A DNA stretch of 64,000 nucleotides from Gammaproteobacteria bacterium (GCA_030429735.1 JAUIET010000003.1:372001-436000), one strand, 5' to 3'; shown: positions 27,801 through 37,416, counted from the stretch's first letter. A program made the numbers and translations. The notes: generated by a model not told the origin, from the letters alone.

Positions 27801-30800
27801 CGGGCTGAATTCACTGGTACTGGCGAAATTACCTCCACTTAAATCTTCCGTGGCTGTAGCGCTAACATTGAGAACATTGCTAATGGTCACTGAGTTGAGG
27901 CTTGTGCTGAACGATTCGTAGCCCGCTACCCCTGTAACGGTGATGTCTGCAAACCCAACGAATGTCTCGCCTTCACCAAAGCCACTACTGCTCAAGCCAC
28001 TTGCGTTGTCAAAGAACTCGATTCGATAGTTCCCTGCAGGTAGATCAACATCGAAGTCAATATCCAGGTCGGCCCCGTTTTGAGTGACGTCAGTAAGGAT
28101 TGGAAAGTTCAACAGCGTATTCGCACCAGTGTCGGCATCGTCAGCATCATTGGTCGTCACGCCGTCGTCACCAAGATCAATTCCCAGGTCACTATTCGAA
28201 TGAATACTATTGCCAAGAATATGAACACCTGATATAGATGACAATACCCGCTTGATGGTTACCCCGTCGTCGCTGTTAAAGGCAATGATATTCCCTTCTC
28301 CGGGGTTAACTCCGCCAATTTGTACATTACTAACAACGCCGGCCCCACCGGTGACCCAAATGCCAGATGCGCCGGTATTACCTAATGCCGTTGTACCGTC
28401 AGCCTGTACACCAATATAGTTGCCTTGAATAATCGTATTGTCTGCGCTTTGCAGCCAAATACCGTCGCTGGCGTTACCGCTAATAACGTTTCTATCAAGC
28501 GCAGTACTTCCGCCGATTGTCACGCCATCGCCCAGTACATAGATACCTTCACCGCCGTTGTTTTCACCGGCGCCGGCATCGGTACCAGCGGCGTTAAGTT
28601 GGCCAATGTAATTACCTGCTACCAAATGATTGTTCGAATTGTTGTGGATGTGGATACCATGGCTGCCGAAGTCTCGAACGATAAGTCCGCGAAGAGTGCT
28701 GCCATCAGCATTGTCAGTCAGCGTCAGCCCGCTACCTGCGACATTGTTGCCATCCAGAACAATGATTGGAGTGCCGGAAAAATCCGGCTCACTTGTTCCA
28801 TCAATGCTTACTGCATCCGTAATATCAGGCAAAGCACTAAGCGGTGTGATTGTGTGTGGACCTGAACCCGCGATGCTAAACTGAATTTGATCAGGGGTAC
28901 TGCCATTTGTCGTGTTGTTGGTAGCAGTAATGGCTTCGCGAAGCGAGATAAACCCGTCCGCCCCTCGGTTGCCCAACAGACTTGTAATACTGCTGGTGTC
29001 GCCATCTGCAATGTCGCTGACGGTATCGACAATAACGACAGGCTCGATCGCCGCGAAAGTAGAAAATTCGGAAGAGTCGCCACTGGCATTGCTTGTTACC
29101 AAGGTAATGAATTCGTTGGGTACGACTGACGAACCTGTGAGTGTTCCGCTTACTGAGCTCTGGCCATCGCTAACACCGCTGATCGAACCGAGGAATCGCC
29201 TGCCTTCTACCTGGCCGCCATCGAGATCGGTACTGGCATAGAAATCAATGGTGTACAACCCGCTGCTCAGGGTAGTGGTGTCAATATCATAAACCAGTTG
29301 ATTGGCAATATCCGCAGAGGCTGAGTTGATAGCCGCCCAGTTTTGTTTATTGTTTCCGCCGGCATCAACATCGCTGGCGTCATTAGGGTCGGCACCATCA
29401 TCAACATTGGGGTTTAAGTCAATCCCGATGCCCGCGTTGCCGTAGATACTGTTGCCACGAACTGTGTTCCCGCTGGCGCTGTCCTGAATTGATACGCCGG
29501 CACCAAACTGAGGGGCGATACTGCCGCTATAGGCGATAATATTGCCCTCACCGGCACCCGTACCACCAATCGTATTGTTAAATGCGCCGCTCTCAAGCAT
29601 GATGCCGTTTTCACCACTGCCCCATACCCTGTCCTGTGCCACGTTGGTGCCGATAGCATTACCCTGGATAAGGGTGCCGGACGACATGCCATCCAATTCG
29701 ATGCCGGCGAAGGTGCTACTGGCGATGACATTATCAAGAATCTGGGTATTGTCAGGCCCAGAGTTGATAAACAGACCATCTGTCCCGAGATCCGAACTGC
29801 CGTCAGCTGACACACCTATCCAGTTATTCTGAATAGTGTTTCCGTCGGAGGTTTCATTAATTACCTCAACACCGTTACCGTTAACGCCAGCTATAACGTT
29901 TCGATGAGCAACCGTAGCGCCACCCACCGTATTTGCCGCGGCACCGGATTGTATTCTAACGCCATCATTGAGCGCTCCGGCCGTCACATTGCCGGTTACA
30001 TCAGTACCGATGTAGTTTCCGGCGATGATGTTGCCCGTTGCCGCTGCCCCAGACAACGTAATACCGTCTCCACCGCCGGCAATCAGGTTCCTGTCAGCAA
30101 CTGTTGTGCCACCGATTATTGCATTCGCAGCTTGGACAAAAACGACCGACGCGAAAGTTTCTTCGCCCGCCACTTCATTACCACTACTGTCGAAGCTGCC
30201 CAGAAAATTGCCGGCTACGGTTACGCCATCCGCACCGCTGTCCACCTGAATCGTATTGCTGCTGAAATCTCGAATAACCAGGCCACGAACCTCGCTGTTT
30301 CCAGCTGCGGCTCTGAATTTCAAACCATCGCCACTAAGATTATTGCCGTCGATAACAATCGGTAAAAAACTGCCACCCACCCAGTCGGTTTGAGTTGTGC
30401 CGTCGATCGACACAGAGTCTGTGATGTCAGGTAATACTGAACCAAGAGCGATTACCTTTGTGCCATTGCCAGCAATATTAAACTGTATTTGATCCGGACC
30501 ACCGATATTGGCGGTGTTGTTGCTGGCGATAATAGCCTCACGGAGCGAAATAAATCCGTCAGCGCCCTTGTTGGCGTAAAGAAACGAGATGTCGTGAGTT
30601 ATGTTACCTTCAACCAATGCGGCATCATTGTTGTCATTGGTGGTGTCGACGACAGCCAGATGCGAATTGGCAAAAATCCAGTTTGTATTACTGCCACCAT
30701 CATTTCCGTTCAGGGCAACGATGGTGGCACCCCCGCCGGCATTCGACCTTGAGGTGTCAACAAAGGTCACGTTCTGGGTTGCACCGGCATCAACATTGAG

Positions 30801-33800
30801 CAACCAGTCAGATACCGTATCACTCTGCAATGTAAGCAACTGGCCCGCGGCGCCACTGAGATTGAGCGAACCGCCATTGGCGATTGACGTAGTAGAACCG
30901 TTCTCAAACGTTAGAGTATCCGCGACGGCTACTGACTTGATCAAATCAAAGAAGATGTTGGAGCCATCGACCGATTGGTTGCTGCCATCCAGTGTCACTA
31001 CACCGGAATTATGATTGAAGGTGGCGCCGCTGTTTGTCCAATCGCCTGCGACAAATGTGTTCCCGGACGTTGCGGTATATGTCCCTGCGGTCAGCACAAA
31101 TTGACCGCTGATATCAACAATTGAGTCACCACCGCTAAATATGCCGCCACTTTGAATCCAGCTGGCCGCCTCAATATTCCAGCCGGAATTCTGTACCAGG
31201 GTACCCGAAGAAAGCGTTATCGCACCGTCGGCCTGCAGACTGCCACCTGTTAGGAACAGACTGCCACCCGATTTATTGATATTTATATTTTGAAAGTCTC
31301 TATTCGCTCCGGTGCCACCGGTTGCTAAAGACTGATCGGCCGCACCAACGAAACTCACGCTGTTTGACGAAATAAACGAACCGGTTGTTCGCATGTCACC
31401 GCTCACACTCAGCAGGTGCCCGCTGATGTCCAGCGTACCCGCAATTTCCAGGTGATGAACGCTGGATGTACCTGCTGTATCCAGTTGATGTCCCGCAGGT
31501 ATCAGTAGGGTTGTGTTCGCCTGCAATGCCAGGTTGCTTACGGTAGCACCATATATGTCATTAATATCTGATTCTGAGGCAATCTCCGCCGAATTTAAAT
31601 CGGCGGTTTCCAGGGCTGTACCATCTTCTTTACGAGCAATCAAATGATCCTGATAAAGATCAACCGACATCGGGTTACCATCATAAACAGTCACCGCAAC
31701 CGCGTTTGCCGTTTCGTCTTCCAGATAAACTGTAATGATATCGCCGTTGCTGAGCGTTAGGCCAGAGAGCGAGTACTGTCCAGTTGTTGCGTTGCTTTCG
31801 GCAGTGCTCTGATCCACACCATTAATGGCAACACGCACAGTTTGATTCCCCAATGGGGTAACACCCGCATCGCTGTATACAGTGCCTGAAACATCAAAAC
31901 TCTGCGCAATTGATGTGTTGCTGAATTCCGAGGTGCTGCCACTGGCATCTGTCACTGTTGCTGAGATAATCGAGTTTATCGCTACGTTCGCCGATAAGGC
32001 TGCATTGATCGCCGCATTGCCGATACCGTCCGTATTGACAAGCGCTGAGCCGATGTAAGTCTGACCTTCACCATTCCCGCTGGCATCCGCTGTGACCAAC
32101 GGGCTGGCGTAAAAATCCACTTCGAACGTGGAGCTGGGAACACTGTTCAAGGAACCGCCCACTATGAGGGTTGAGGATTCGTCGGTTGTTGCGAATGCAT
32201 CCAGTATCGGCGTGTTTTGTAGATTGTTTGGACCGGAGTCTGCATCAAAAGCGTCATTGGCGGTGACACCAAAAGCATTTTCAGAACCCGCTTCTATGTC
32301 TATGCCCAGATCGTTATTGGATACAATCGAGTTGCCGCGAATCGTATTTCCAGTTGACGCACTGGAGTTAATTTTTACACCAGCGGCACCGTTAAAAGCA
32401 ATTCGGTTTGCCTCACCAGCAGCGATACCGCCAATAGTGGTGCTGCTTGTGCTGGTTCCCAGTTCTATCCCCGCATTATTATTGCCAACAGACGCATCGC
32501 CACCGCCAAAATCAGTCCCAATGTAATTACCAAATACCTGATTGCCAGTGCCGCTACCGGCAATCTGTATACCATCATCATCATTACCACCGATGAAATT
32601 TCTATCCACCAGAGCAGTACCACCAATGGTGTTATTGCTGGCGCCTGAACCAACGCTCACTCCGTCATTGCCATTCGCCAGCGTGCCAGTGCCAAGAATG
32701 TTTAATCCAATCACATTCCCTGCAACAGTACTGTTGTCACTGCCGTCCAGACGTACACCATTATCACTATTGGCTGAGATTATGTTGTCACGCACCGTTG
32801 CATTGTCACCTGCGACAAGCACTCCATCCCCATTATTGCCGCGGTTGAGCACTCCGCTTGGGTCGGTTCCGATGTAGTTGTCTTCTACGACGGCATCGTT
32901 TGAGATTACACCAATGCCATCACCATCGAACTGATTGACGACCAAACCTCGGATGCTGCTGCCGTTGCTGCCACTTTCCAACAACAGGCCATCAACTCCG
33001 GCACCGGCTGTTGTGCCACTAAGCTCAATGATAGGCGTAGATATAAAATCGGAATCAGTGGTGCCATCAATTACGACGGCATCAGTAACATCCGGTAACG
33101 CACTGCTTGGTGACAATAGGTGAGAACCTGATATCAGCGACTCTGGTATCTCGAAGTAAATATTGTCTGGACTGGCACCGTTTGCTGTGGCATTCGCGGC
33201 TAGAATTGCTTCGCGTAATGATATTCGACCGTCGGCGCCCTTGTTGTTTATCAGATTGGTCAGCGAGGTAACGGTGCCGTCAACAACATCGCTTGCGGTT
33301 GTGACCACCGCGGTATTGTAGTCGAGAGCAACTACGTTTTTCGAAAATTCGGATGTATCGCCAATCGTACCAGCACCAGAAGTGATCAATCGCGCGGTAG
33401 CGCTGATGGAACTCCCGACGGGCACACTGACACTCAAGACCGCATTAAATTCAGCGTCACCAGATGCATCGGTAGAAATATCCGCGAACCCGATATACGT
33501 TTGCCCCTCGCCATGGCCAGATGAATTTGCCGATGCATTGCTGAAAAATTCAACGCGAAACATCTCATTGGCATGGCTGTTCAAGGCACCAGATATGCTG
33601 ATGGACGTGGCGCCATCTGAGTTTGCTGAATACAGAACCGGGAAGTTCTGTTGATTATTACTCCCCGCATCGACGTCGAGATGATCATTAAGCGTAATCG
33701 CAGAGCCACTTAGATCAATCCCAAGGTCAGAGTTTCCGTAGATCGAATTAGACGATATTCGGTTACCGGTTCCAGAAAGGATGTATACACCATCATCCGT

Positions 33801-34895
33801 ATGGTTGGCGATAACGTTGCCGGTATTTGCCGTTGGAGAGCCAATGTCGTTCCCGCTTGAAGAGATGCTCACACCCCATGAGCCGTTGCCCAGCGCTGTA
33901 GAACCATCGGCGCCTACGCCAATACTGTTGCCATAAACAAGGTTGTTGTCACCAGAGGCAAGGTATACGCCTATGTCATCATTGCCGGCAATTACGTTGC
34001 CATCGTTGGCACCTGTACCACCGATCATATTACTGCCGGAACTGTTGCTGAGAAAGATACCGTAATCGCCAACGCCTGCGTCTGCGTTTCCGCTTGCATC
34101 AGTACCGATGTAATTGCCAGCGATGGTATGGCTGCCAGATCCTCCAGTAATATTTACTCCGTGGAGTGTCGCATTGTTGATAACAAAACCACGAATCGTC
34201 GAACCATCGCTGCCAGCCCCAAGGTCAAAACCAACGAACGCACTGGCTGCATTTACTTCTATCAGCGGGACACCGGCGTAACCAGGCTGGGTTGTGGCGT
34301 CCAGTGTGACGAGATCACTGATCACAGGGAGATTCGACAGCAGGTTGATGGTCTGTGCACCCCCACCACCAATGTTAAATGTTATTGTATCGGAGCCACC
34401 CGCTGCATTTGCGTCCAAAATTGCCTGGCGAAGCGAGCCCGCACCGGAATCATTGGTATTGCTGACAATGAAATTAGCCAGGCGTTGTTTCTGTGGCTCT
34501 TCAGCAGACGTGCCGACAACTGTTTCGTTTGTGCTGTTCGAATTGAGCTCGACCGAAACACCTACAGGCGTACTTTTTGACGGTGTAACACCCTCTTGCT
34601 GATCGTCAAAAAACACCGGCCGACTTTTTTCAGGCGACGTGTTTTGCATAGTGGAGCCGGGCGCCATAGAGGCAAAGCCCAGCGACACGGTTTCCTGATT
34701 GCGCTCGAAGTCAGCATCAATGTTGATGTTGTCAATAACGCTGGTTACAGCCCCCAGATTGGCCAGGCCCTCAATACCTGCAGAAAACAGAATGCGCGGC
34801 TCCAGCTCTTCAATCACGGGCTTGCCGCGCTCAAGCGAACCCGACAGCTTCCTGCCAGTTCGACTTGTTTTTTTGTTCCTAGTGTTTCCCGGCAT
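24855..34895 (-). CDS. N-terminal part (3346 residues) of a giant LEPR-motif beta-helix surface protein
   Basis: The N-terminus is basic (MPGNTRNKKTSRTGRKL), with the LEPRILFSA motif at residues 31-39. This is the hallmark of the LEPR-XLL family of giant exported proteins. Downstream are five composite modules. Each begins with a SLREAI or SLRQAI element (as in CSLREA-type proteins) and continues with parallel beta-helix repeats of the GNVIAGN/NTIGG/GNYIGTD type. Each closes with a GIDL...ND..D.D.G.NN.QN.P block plus GEGQTYIGF and SEFS. No classical signal peptide is visible. An RTX calcium-binding region and adjacent type I secretion genes are absent. The frame ends at a TAA that falls inside the fifth GIDL block. 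A role as adhesin or extracellular polysaccharide-binding protein is inferred. Confidence 0.85.
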   Translation of the reverse strand: MPGNTRNKKTSRTGRKLSGSLERGKPVIEELEPRILFSAGIEGLANLGAVTSVIDNINIDADFERNQETVSLGFASMAPGSTMQNTSPEKSRPVFFDDQQEGVTPSKSTPVGVSVELNSNSTNETVVGTSAEEPQKQRLANFIVSNTNDSGAGSLRQAILDANAAGGSDTITFNIGGGGAQTINLLSNLPVISDLVTLDATTQPGYAGVPLIEVNAASAFVGFDLGAGSDGSTIRGFVINNATLHGVNITGGSGSHTIAGNYIGTDASGNADAGVGDYGIFLSNSSGSNMIGGTGANDGNVIAGNDDIGVYLASGDNNLVYGNSIGVGADGSTALGNGSWGVSISSSGNDIGSPTANTGNVIANHTDDGVYILSGTGNRISSNSIYGNSDLGIDLSGSAITLNDHLDVDAGSNNQQNFPVLYSANSDGATSISISGALNSHANEMFRVEFFSNASANSSGHGEGQTYIGFADISTDASGDAEFNAVLSVSVPVGSSISATARLITSGAGTIGDTSEFSKNVVALDYNTAVVTTASDVVDGTVTSLTNLINNKGADGRISLREAILAANATANGASPDNIYFEIPESLISGSHLLSPSSALPDVTDAVVIDGTTDSDFISTPIIELSGTTAGAGVDGLLLESGSNGSSIRGLVVNQFDGDGIGVISNDAVVEDNYIGTDPSGVLNRGNNGDGVLVAGDNATVRDNIISANSDNGVRLDGSDNSTVAGNVIGLNILGTGTLANGNDGVSVGSGASNNTIGGTALVDRNFIGGNDDDGIQIAGSGTGNQVFGNYIGTDFGGGDASVGNNNAGIELGTSTSSTTIGGIAAGEANRIAFNGAAGVKINSSASTGNTIRGNSIVSNNDLGIDIEAGSENAFGVTANDAFDADSGPNNLQNTPILDAFATTDESSTLIVGGSLNSVPSSTFEVDFYASPLVTADASGNGEGQTYIGSALVNTDGIGNAAINAALSANVAINSIISATVTDASGSTSEFSNTSIAQSFDVSGTVYSDAGVTPLGNQTVRVAINGVDQSTAESNATTGQYSLSGLTLSNGDIITVYLEDETANAVAVTVYDGNPMSVDLYQDHLIARKEDGTALETADLNSAEIASESDINDIYGATVSNLALQANTTLLIPAGHQLDTAGTSSVHHLEIAGTLDISGHLLSVSGDMRTTGSFISSNSVSFVGAADQSLATGGTGANRDFQNININKSGGSLFLTGGSLQADGAITLSSGTLVQNSGWNIEAASWIQSGGIFSGGDSIVDISGQFVLTAGTYTATSGNTFVAGDWTNSGATFNHNSGVVTLDGSNQSVDGSNIFFDLIKSVAVADTLTFENGSTTSIANGGSLNLSGAAGQLLTLQSDTVSDWLLNVDAGATQNVTFVDTSRSNAGGGATIVALNGNDGGSNTNWIFANSHLAVVDTTNDNNDAALVEGNITHDISFLYANKGADGFISLREAIIASNNTANIGGPDQIQFNIAGNGTKVIALGSVLPDITDSVSIDGTTQTDWVGGSFLPIVIDGNNLSGDGLKFRAAAGNSEVRGLVIRDFSSNTIQVDSGADGVTVAGNFLGSFDSSGNEVAGEETFASVVFVQAANAIIGGTTVADRNLIAGGGDGITLSGAAATGNIIAGNYIGTDVTGNVTAGALNDGVRIQSGAAANTVGGATVAHRNVIAGVNGNGVEVINETSDGNTIQNNWIGVSADGSSDLGTDGLFINSGPDNTQILDNVIASSTFAGIELDGMSSGTLIQGNAIGTNVAQDRVWGSGENGIMLESGAFNNTIGGTGAGEGNIIAYSGSIAPQFGAGVSIQDSASGNTVRGNSIYGNAGIGIDLNPNVDDGADPNDASDVDAGGNNKQNWAAINSASADIANQLVYDIDTTTLSSGLYTIDFYASTDLDGGQVEGRRFLGSISGVSDGQSSVSGTLTGSSVVPNEFITLVTSNASGDSSEFSTFAAIEPVVIVDTVSDIADGDTSSITSLLGNRGADGFISLREAITATNNTTNGSTPDQIQFSIAGSGPHTITPLSALPDITDAVSIDGTSEPDFSGTPIIVLDGNNVAGSGLTLTDNADGSTLRGLIVRDFGSHGIHIHNNSNNHLVAGNYIGQLNAAGTDAGAGENNGGEGIYVLGDGVTIGGSTALDRNVISGNASDGIWLQSADNTIIQGNYIGVQADGTTALGNTGASGIWVTGGAGVVSNVQIGGVNPGEGNIIAFNSDDGVTIKRVLSSISGVHILGNSIHSNSDLGIDLGDDGVTTNDADDADTGANTLLNFPILTDVTQNGADLDIDFDVDLPAGNYRIEFFDNASGLSSSGFGEGETFVGFADITVTGVAGYESFSTSLNSVTISNVLNVSATATEDLSGGNFASTSEFSPQFSGAGVLVVDTASDTLDGDTSSISALTANRGIDGLISLREAILASNNTSNIGAPDQLSFNIATTDAGYVDPTPGSPGSGDEYWSIAISAALPTITDAVVIDASTQPGFISTPIIELNGVSAGAVNGLNVNTDGSTIRGLAISRFGSNGIDVSGNSNTIAGNFIGTDITGLLDQGNAVDGIHINSGSSNNTIGGLTAADQNIISGNDDDGIAIVDGNNNTIIGNLVGLDVAGALLGNADTGVEVRGGASGNAIGGTLAGARNVISGNLWGIWFGEVGTSNNTVQGNYIGTNTSGTAAIANTNYGIQIEDGASNNTIGGTVLGARNVISGNVVGLDIRDAGSVGNVVQGNYIGVDASGNLALGNSDSGVQIRNLATNNTIGGSVAGSGNVISANTDDGIYIDNASSNVVLGNIIGLNAAGTSTLGNSDSGVQIENGTTNTIVGGSTALERNVISGNGWGVYLADSTTTGNSIRGNYIGTDVTGLAARGNTSFGIQIENGASGNTIGGTSAGAGNVIAGNNIGVNIRNLGTNSNVLQGNYIGVDATGDMALGNLNDGVQVYDFASNNTIGGLAAGAGNVVSGNDNHGIRIDSSASNTDVLGNLIGLNALGTSAVGNSMAGVSVAAMGVNIGDGSIAGRNVIGGNGRDGISIDNGSDAVVVRGNYIGTNAAGTAAVGNRAGIDVRGGANTAIGGTAAGEANVISGNNQSGIFVYGSSSNTTILGNFIGTNAAGTGALANTLDGLDLRSSDINVGDGTAGGRNVIAGNLRNGISIEDSATDVMVRGNYIGTDFTGNVALHNQVYGFDSKGDNVTIGGATAGDRNVITSNDSMGGFSEGNTLRFENNYVGLGADGSTLLGNNSGSGIWVWNGAVNGTSNVIISDNVIASSNNDGLHINQSNAPVVDNIVITGNTVGLLADGLSPGAIAGNGIRIDDATDITIGGLAMGDENVISQVGADGLVVTGSANASILANSIFANAGEGIDL

Positions 34896-35351
34896 TGAAA
34901 TAATCGGTCCTTCTACTTTTCTACAAGGCTTGCGCGTAAGCTTCCTGCTTACGAGCCCGCATACCGGCTTTGAGTGGCTCAGAAATAATTCAGAAATTCA
35001 TATACTTAAGTGTAGGCCGGGTGACTAGTGATGCTCATTTCGAGCGTGACGCAGTCCTCAATAATGGAGTTCCAAGAGCACACCTGCAGATTAGTAGTGC
35101 ACAATAATTGGACAGCCCAAAACCATTCAACTAGGGAAGCTGAAAAATTCAGATGTTTCCCGGGCTTGCGCTACCACGCTTGCCCGTGACTCAGAACCCA
35201 TTCACGCAAGCTATACCAGAGTGAACCCCTGGCTAACTTCGGATAAACGACCAGCGGTATCAAAAATAAATCCCCGGAACGATTGATTCCAATATTGGCT
35301 GCCCTCTCCTGTTGCAAATGATGAGTTCGACCAACAACAGGAATGATCGTA
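34896..35351. other. Divergent intergenic region between the giant gene and the haemolysin-family cluster
   Basis: About 450 nt with no supportable gene. It must contain promoters for two divergent units. I found no consensus-quality boxes, long inverted repeats or terminators; the part next to the giant gene is AT-rich around 34980-35010. Confidence 0.5.
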
Positions 35352-35936
35352 ATGTCAGCACTGGCAAAGCAAAGGGTACTGGAGCATGAACGCAGGCGAG
35401 TGGAGCAATACATTAGTGCCGTATTTCTGCGTCACCACGGCGCAAAGCTGACGTATTATATGCCCACACTTTTTTCCCTGAGCGATGAAACATTAATCGT
35501 AGGTGCTATCGGTGTTGGGCTTCTCGGTAAGGAACCTGCCTTTCTCGAAAACTACTTGCCGCAGCCTGTTGAAGCTTGTGCCTCAGACGCGGCACAAAAA
35601 ATTGTTGCCCGAAGCAATATTGCTGAGGTCGGTAATCTGGCATGCAGCAGCGGTGGCGCAAGCCGTCAGCTGATTGCCGCACTGTCTGAATACCTCAGCG
35701 ATTTAAATATCGAATGGGCAGTGTTTACCGGCACATCAATGGTAGACATCATTCTGCGGCGTTTACGCATAGAAACACACTACCTGGCCGATGCCTCGCC
35801 AGACAAAGTTAACGGCGAGCTAAGTGATTGGGGCACGTACTACGCACACAATCCAAAAGTGATGCTTGTCAACGTCGAGCAGGCGAAACAAGCGACGAAG
35901 GGCCTGATAAAACGTGAAGTAGCAGCTCATGTCTGA
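35352..35936 (+). CDS. Thermostable haemolysin family protein (GNAT-like fold), first gene of a four-gene cluster
   Basis: A 194-residue protein. RVEQYISAVFLRHHGAKLTYYMPTLFSL, FLENYLPQPVE, IAEVGNLACSSGGASRQLIAAL and LADASPDKV...WGTYYAHNPKVMLVNV are the conserved blocks of the family named after Vibrio delta-VPH (PF12261). The fold is related to GNAT acyltransferases and LuxI-type autoinducer synthases, so an acyl-transfer role is more plausible than direct haemolysis; this is inference. I chose the ATG at 35352 because AGGA (35339-35342) is well spaced from it and directly abuts the alternative ATG at 35343. The 3' end overlaps the AMP-ligase start by 8 nt, implying tight coupling. Confidence 0.82.
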   Translation: MSALAKQRVLEHERRRVEQYISAVFLRHHGAKLTYYMPTLFSLSDETLIVGAIGVGLLGKEPAFLENYLPQPVEACASDAAQKIVARSNIAEVGNLACSSGGASRQLIAALSEYLSDLNIEWAVFTGTSMVDIILRRLRIETHYLADASPDKVNGELSDWGTYYAHNPKVMLVNVEQAKQATKGLIKREVAAHV

Positions 35937-37275
35937 ACTCTTAACACGCATCTTCGATCATGCGATAAAACAACCTAAATCCACCGCCCTTATTTGTCCC
36001 GAACGTACCGTTTCATACGCGAAGCTTGCTGAGCTTGTGGATAAGACTGCTGTTTGGCTGCGCACAAATAATGTTCGGACGCTTGGTTTACACTGCGACA
36101 ATAAACTTGAGTGGGTCACGGCTGATTTAGCCGCTATCCAATTGGGTATACCTGTTATCCCTATTCCGGGATTCTTCAGCGAAGACCAGGTCAATCATCT
36201 GATCAGTGATTCCGGAGTGGATGCAATTCTTGCAGATAGCATTCAACGTTATCGCTGTGAGATCGGGCAAATTCACCATAATGACAACGAAAAACTAAGT
36301 CTGAGACAACTTAAAAATTCAGGGCCAACGCAAAAACACGGCTACGCGAAAATCACATACACCTCCGGAAGTACAGGGAGGCCCAAGGGAGTTTGCTTGT
36401 CGCAGTCAACCATAGAAAGCGTCGTAGAAGCGCTGAGCGATCGCCTGTCTGATACAACCATGGAACGCCATCTTTGTATGCTGCCGTTTGCAACATTATT
36501 GGAGAACATTGCCGGGTTGTATCTTGCCTTCTGGAATGGTGGTTCAGCGGTTATCGACTGCCCATCCAGATTCGGATTGCGTTCAAATAACGATTTTTCT
36601 GCCAAGTGCTTCTTTAGTGCGATCGCATCCCAGCAGGTCAATAGTGCAATTCTTCTGCCACAAATGCTAAAGGCCATCGTCCAGGAAGCTCAACGCAGAC
36701 AAACGAACGCTGAAGAAGCAGAATATCAGACATTTTCTTCCCTCAGTTTTCTGGCTGTTGGCGGTGGAAAAACGCCTACCAAAGTGATCGAACAAGCGCA
36801 TCAACTGGGGCTACCCGTCTACGAAGGGTACGGATTGTCCGAAACAGCTTCAGTGTTGTGCATCAACACGCCATCGCATAACCGAACGGGCAGCGTGGGC
36901 CAACTTCTTGACCACGCCAGGATGAGTTTCGCCAAAGACGGCGAAGTTGTAGTCAGCAAGCCAATAATGGAAGGCTATCTACACGAAGAACGAAAAACCG
37001 AATTCGTTTCCACTGGAGATATCGGCCACATCGATGAAGACGGCTTTGTTTTCATCAATGGTCGTAAAAAAAATTGTCTCATCAGCGGCTTCGGTCGAAA
37101 CATTTCGCCTGAATGGGTTGAGTCTCATTTTCTTGGTGAACCTGAAATACACCAGCTCGCAATATTTGGTGAAGCACAATCTCATTTGTCGGCTGTTGTT
37201 GTCAGCCGTTCTCAGTCAGACTCTGACCGAATGGCTCAGTTGATTGAAACGCGCAACGCAAGCCTTCCCGACTAA
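35929..37275 (+). CDS. AMP-dependent acyl ligase, C-terminus removed by a premature stop
   Basis: A 448-residue ANL-superfamily adenylating enzyme. ITYTSGSTGRPKGVCLSQ (about 142-159) is the P-loop, YEGYGLSETASVL is the A5 motif, STGDIGHIDEDGFVFINGRKKN is A7/A8, and GRNISPEWVE follows. The frame stops at TAA (37273-37275) right after LPD. The next 46 codons in the same frame complete the C-terminal domain, including the catalytic-lysine A10 region, and end in an ATGA overlap with the next gene. As written, the enzyme lacks its A10 lysine and should be impaired in adenylation. It would normally activate a carboxylic acid for the cluster's pathway. Confidence 0.88.
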   Translation: MSELLTRIFDHAIKQPKSTALICPERTVSYAKLAELVDKTAVWLRTNNVRTLGLHCDNKLEWVTADLAAIQLGIPVIPIPGFFSEDQVNHLISDSGVDAILADSIQRYRCEIGQIHHNDNEKLSLRQLKNSGPTQKHGYAKITYTSGSTGRPKGVCLSQSTIESVVEALSDRLSDTTMERHLCMLPFATLLENIAGLYLAFWNGGSAVIDCPSRFGLRSNNDFSAKCFFSAIASQQVNSAILLPQMLKAIVQEAQRRQTNAEEAEYQTFSSLSFLAVGGGKTPTKVIEQAHQLGLPVYEGYGLSETASVLCINTPSHNRTGSVGQLLDHARMSFAKDGEVVVSKPIMEGYLHEERKTEFVSTGDIGHIDEDGFVFINGRKKNCLISGFGRNISPEWVESHFLGEPEIHQLAIFGEAQSHLSAVVVSRSQSDSDRMAQLIETRNASLPD

Positions 37276-37416
37276 GCCCAGGTAAAACACTGGGTGTTGG
37301 CTGATGGCCCATTCAACTCCGAAAATGGACTGATGACAGCCAACGGTAAACCCAAACGTGATGCCATATTCCAACGGTACAAAACATCACTCTCAGTAGG
37401 AGCTGTCGACGCATGA
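37276..37416 (+). pseudogene. Detached C-terminal end of the AMP ligase (in-frame after TAA)
   Basis: This reads AQVKHWVLADGPFNSENG then LMTANGKPKRDAIFQRY, and ends in TGA at 37414-37416. The ANGKPKR stretch matches motif A10, with the presumed catalytic lysine encoded at 37348-37350. TGA overlaps the TauD ATG (37413) as ATGA, the usual coupling in this cluster, so the natural ligase end is here (495 residues in total). Family members commonly read LPDYAQ at the interrupted point, so a Tyr codon to TAA change is the simplest explanation. Confidence 0.8.

Noticed and set aside
24900..34300. Many similar short repeats, at first sight like a repeat array or CRISPR
   Set aside because: The repeats are in-frame protein repeats (beta-helix rungs) with varied spacing and codon use, without constant repeats or spacers.
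24855..37275. Alternative genetic code in which TAA is a sense codon
   Set aside because: Many intact genes here end naturally in TAA (GAPDH, topB, ytoQ, the RPEGAP gene, livF), so TAA is a stop; only two sites look premature.
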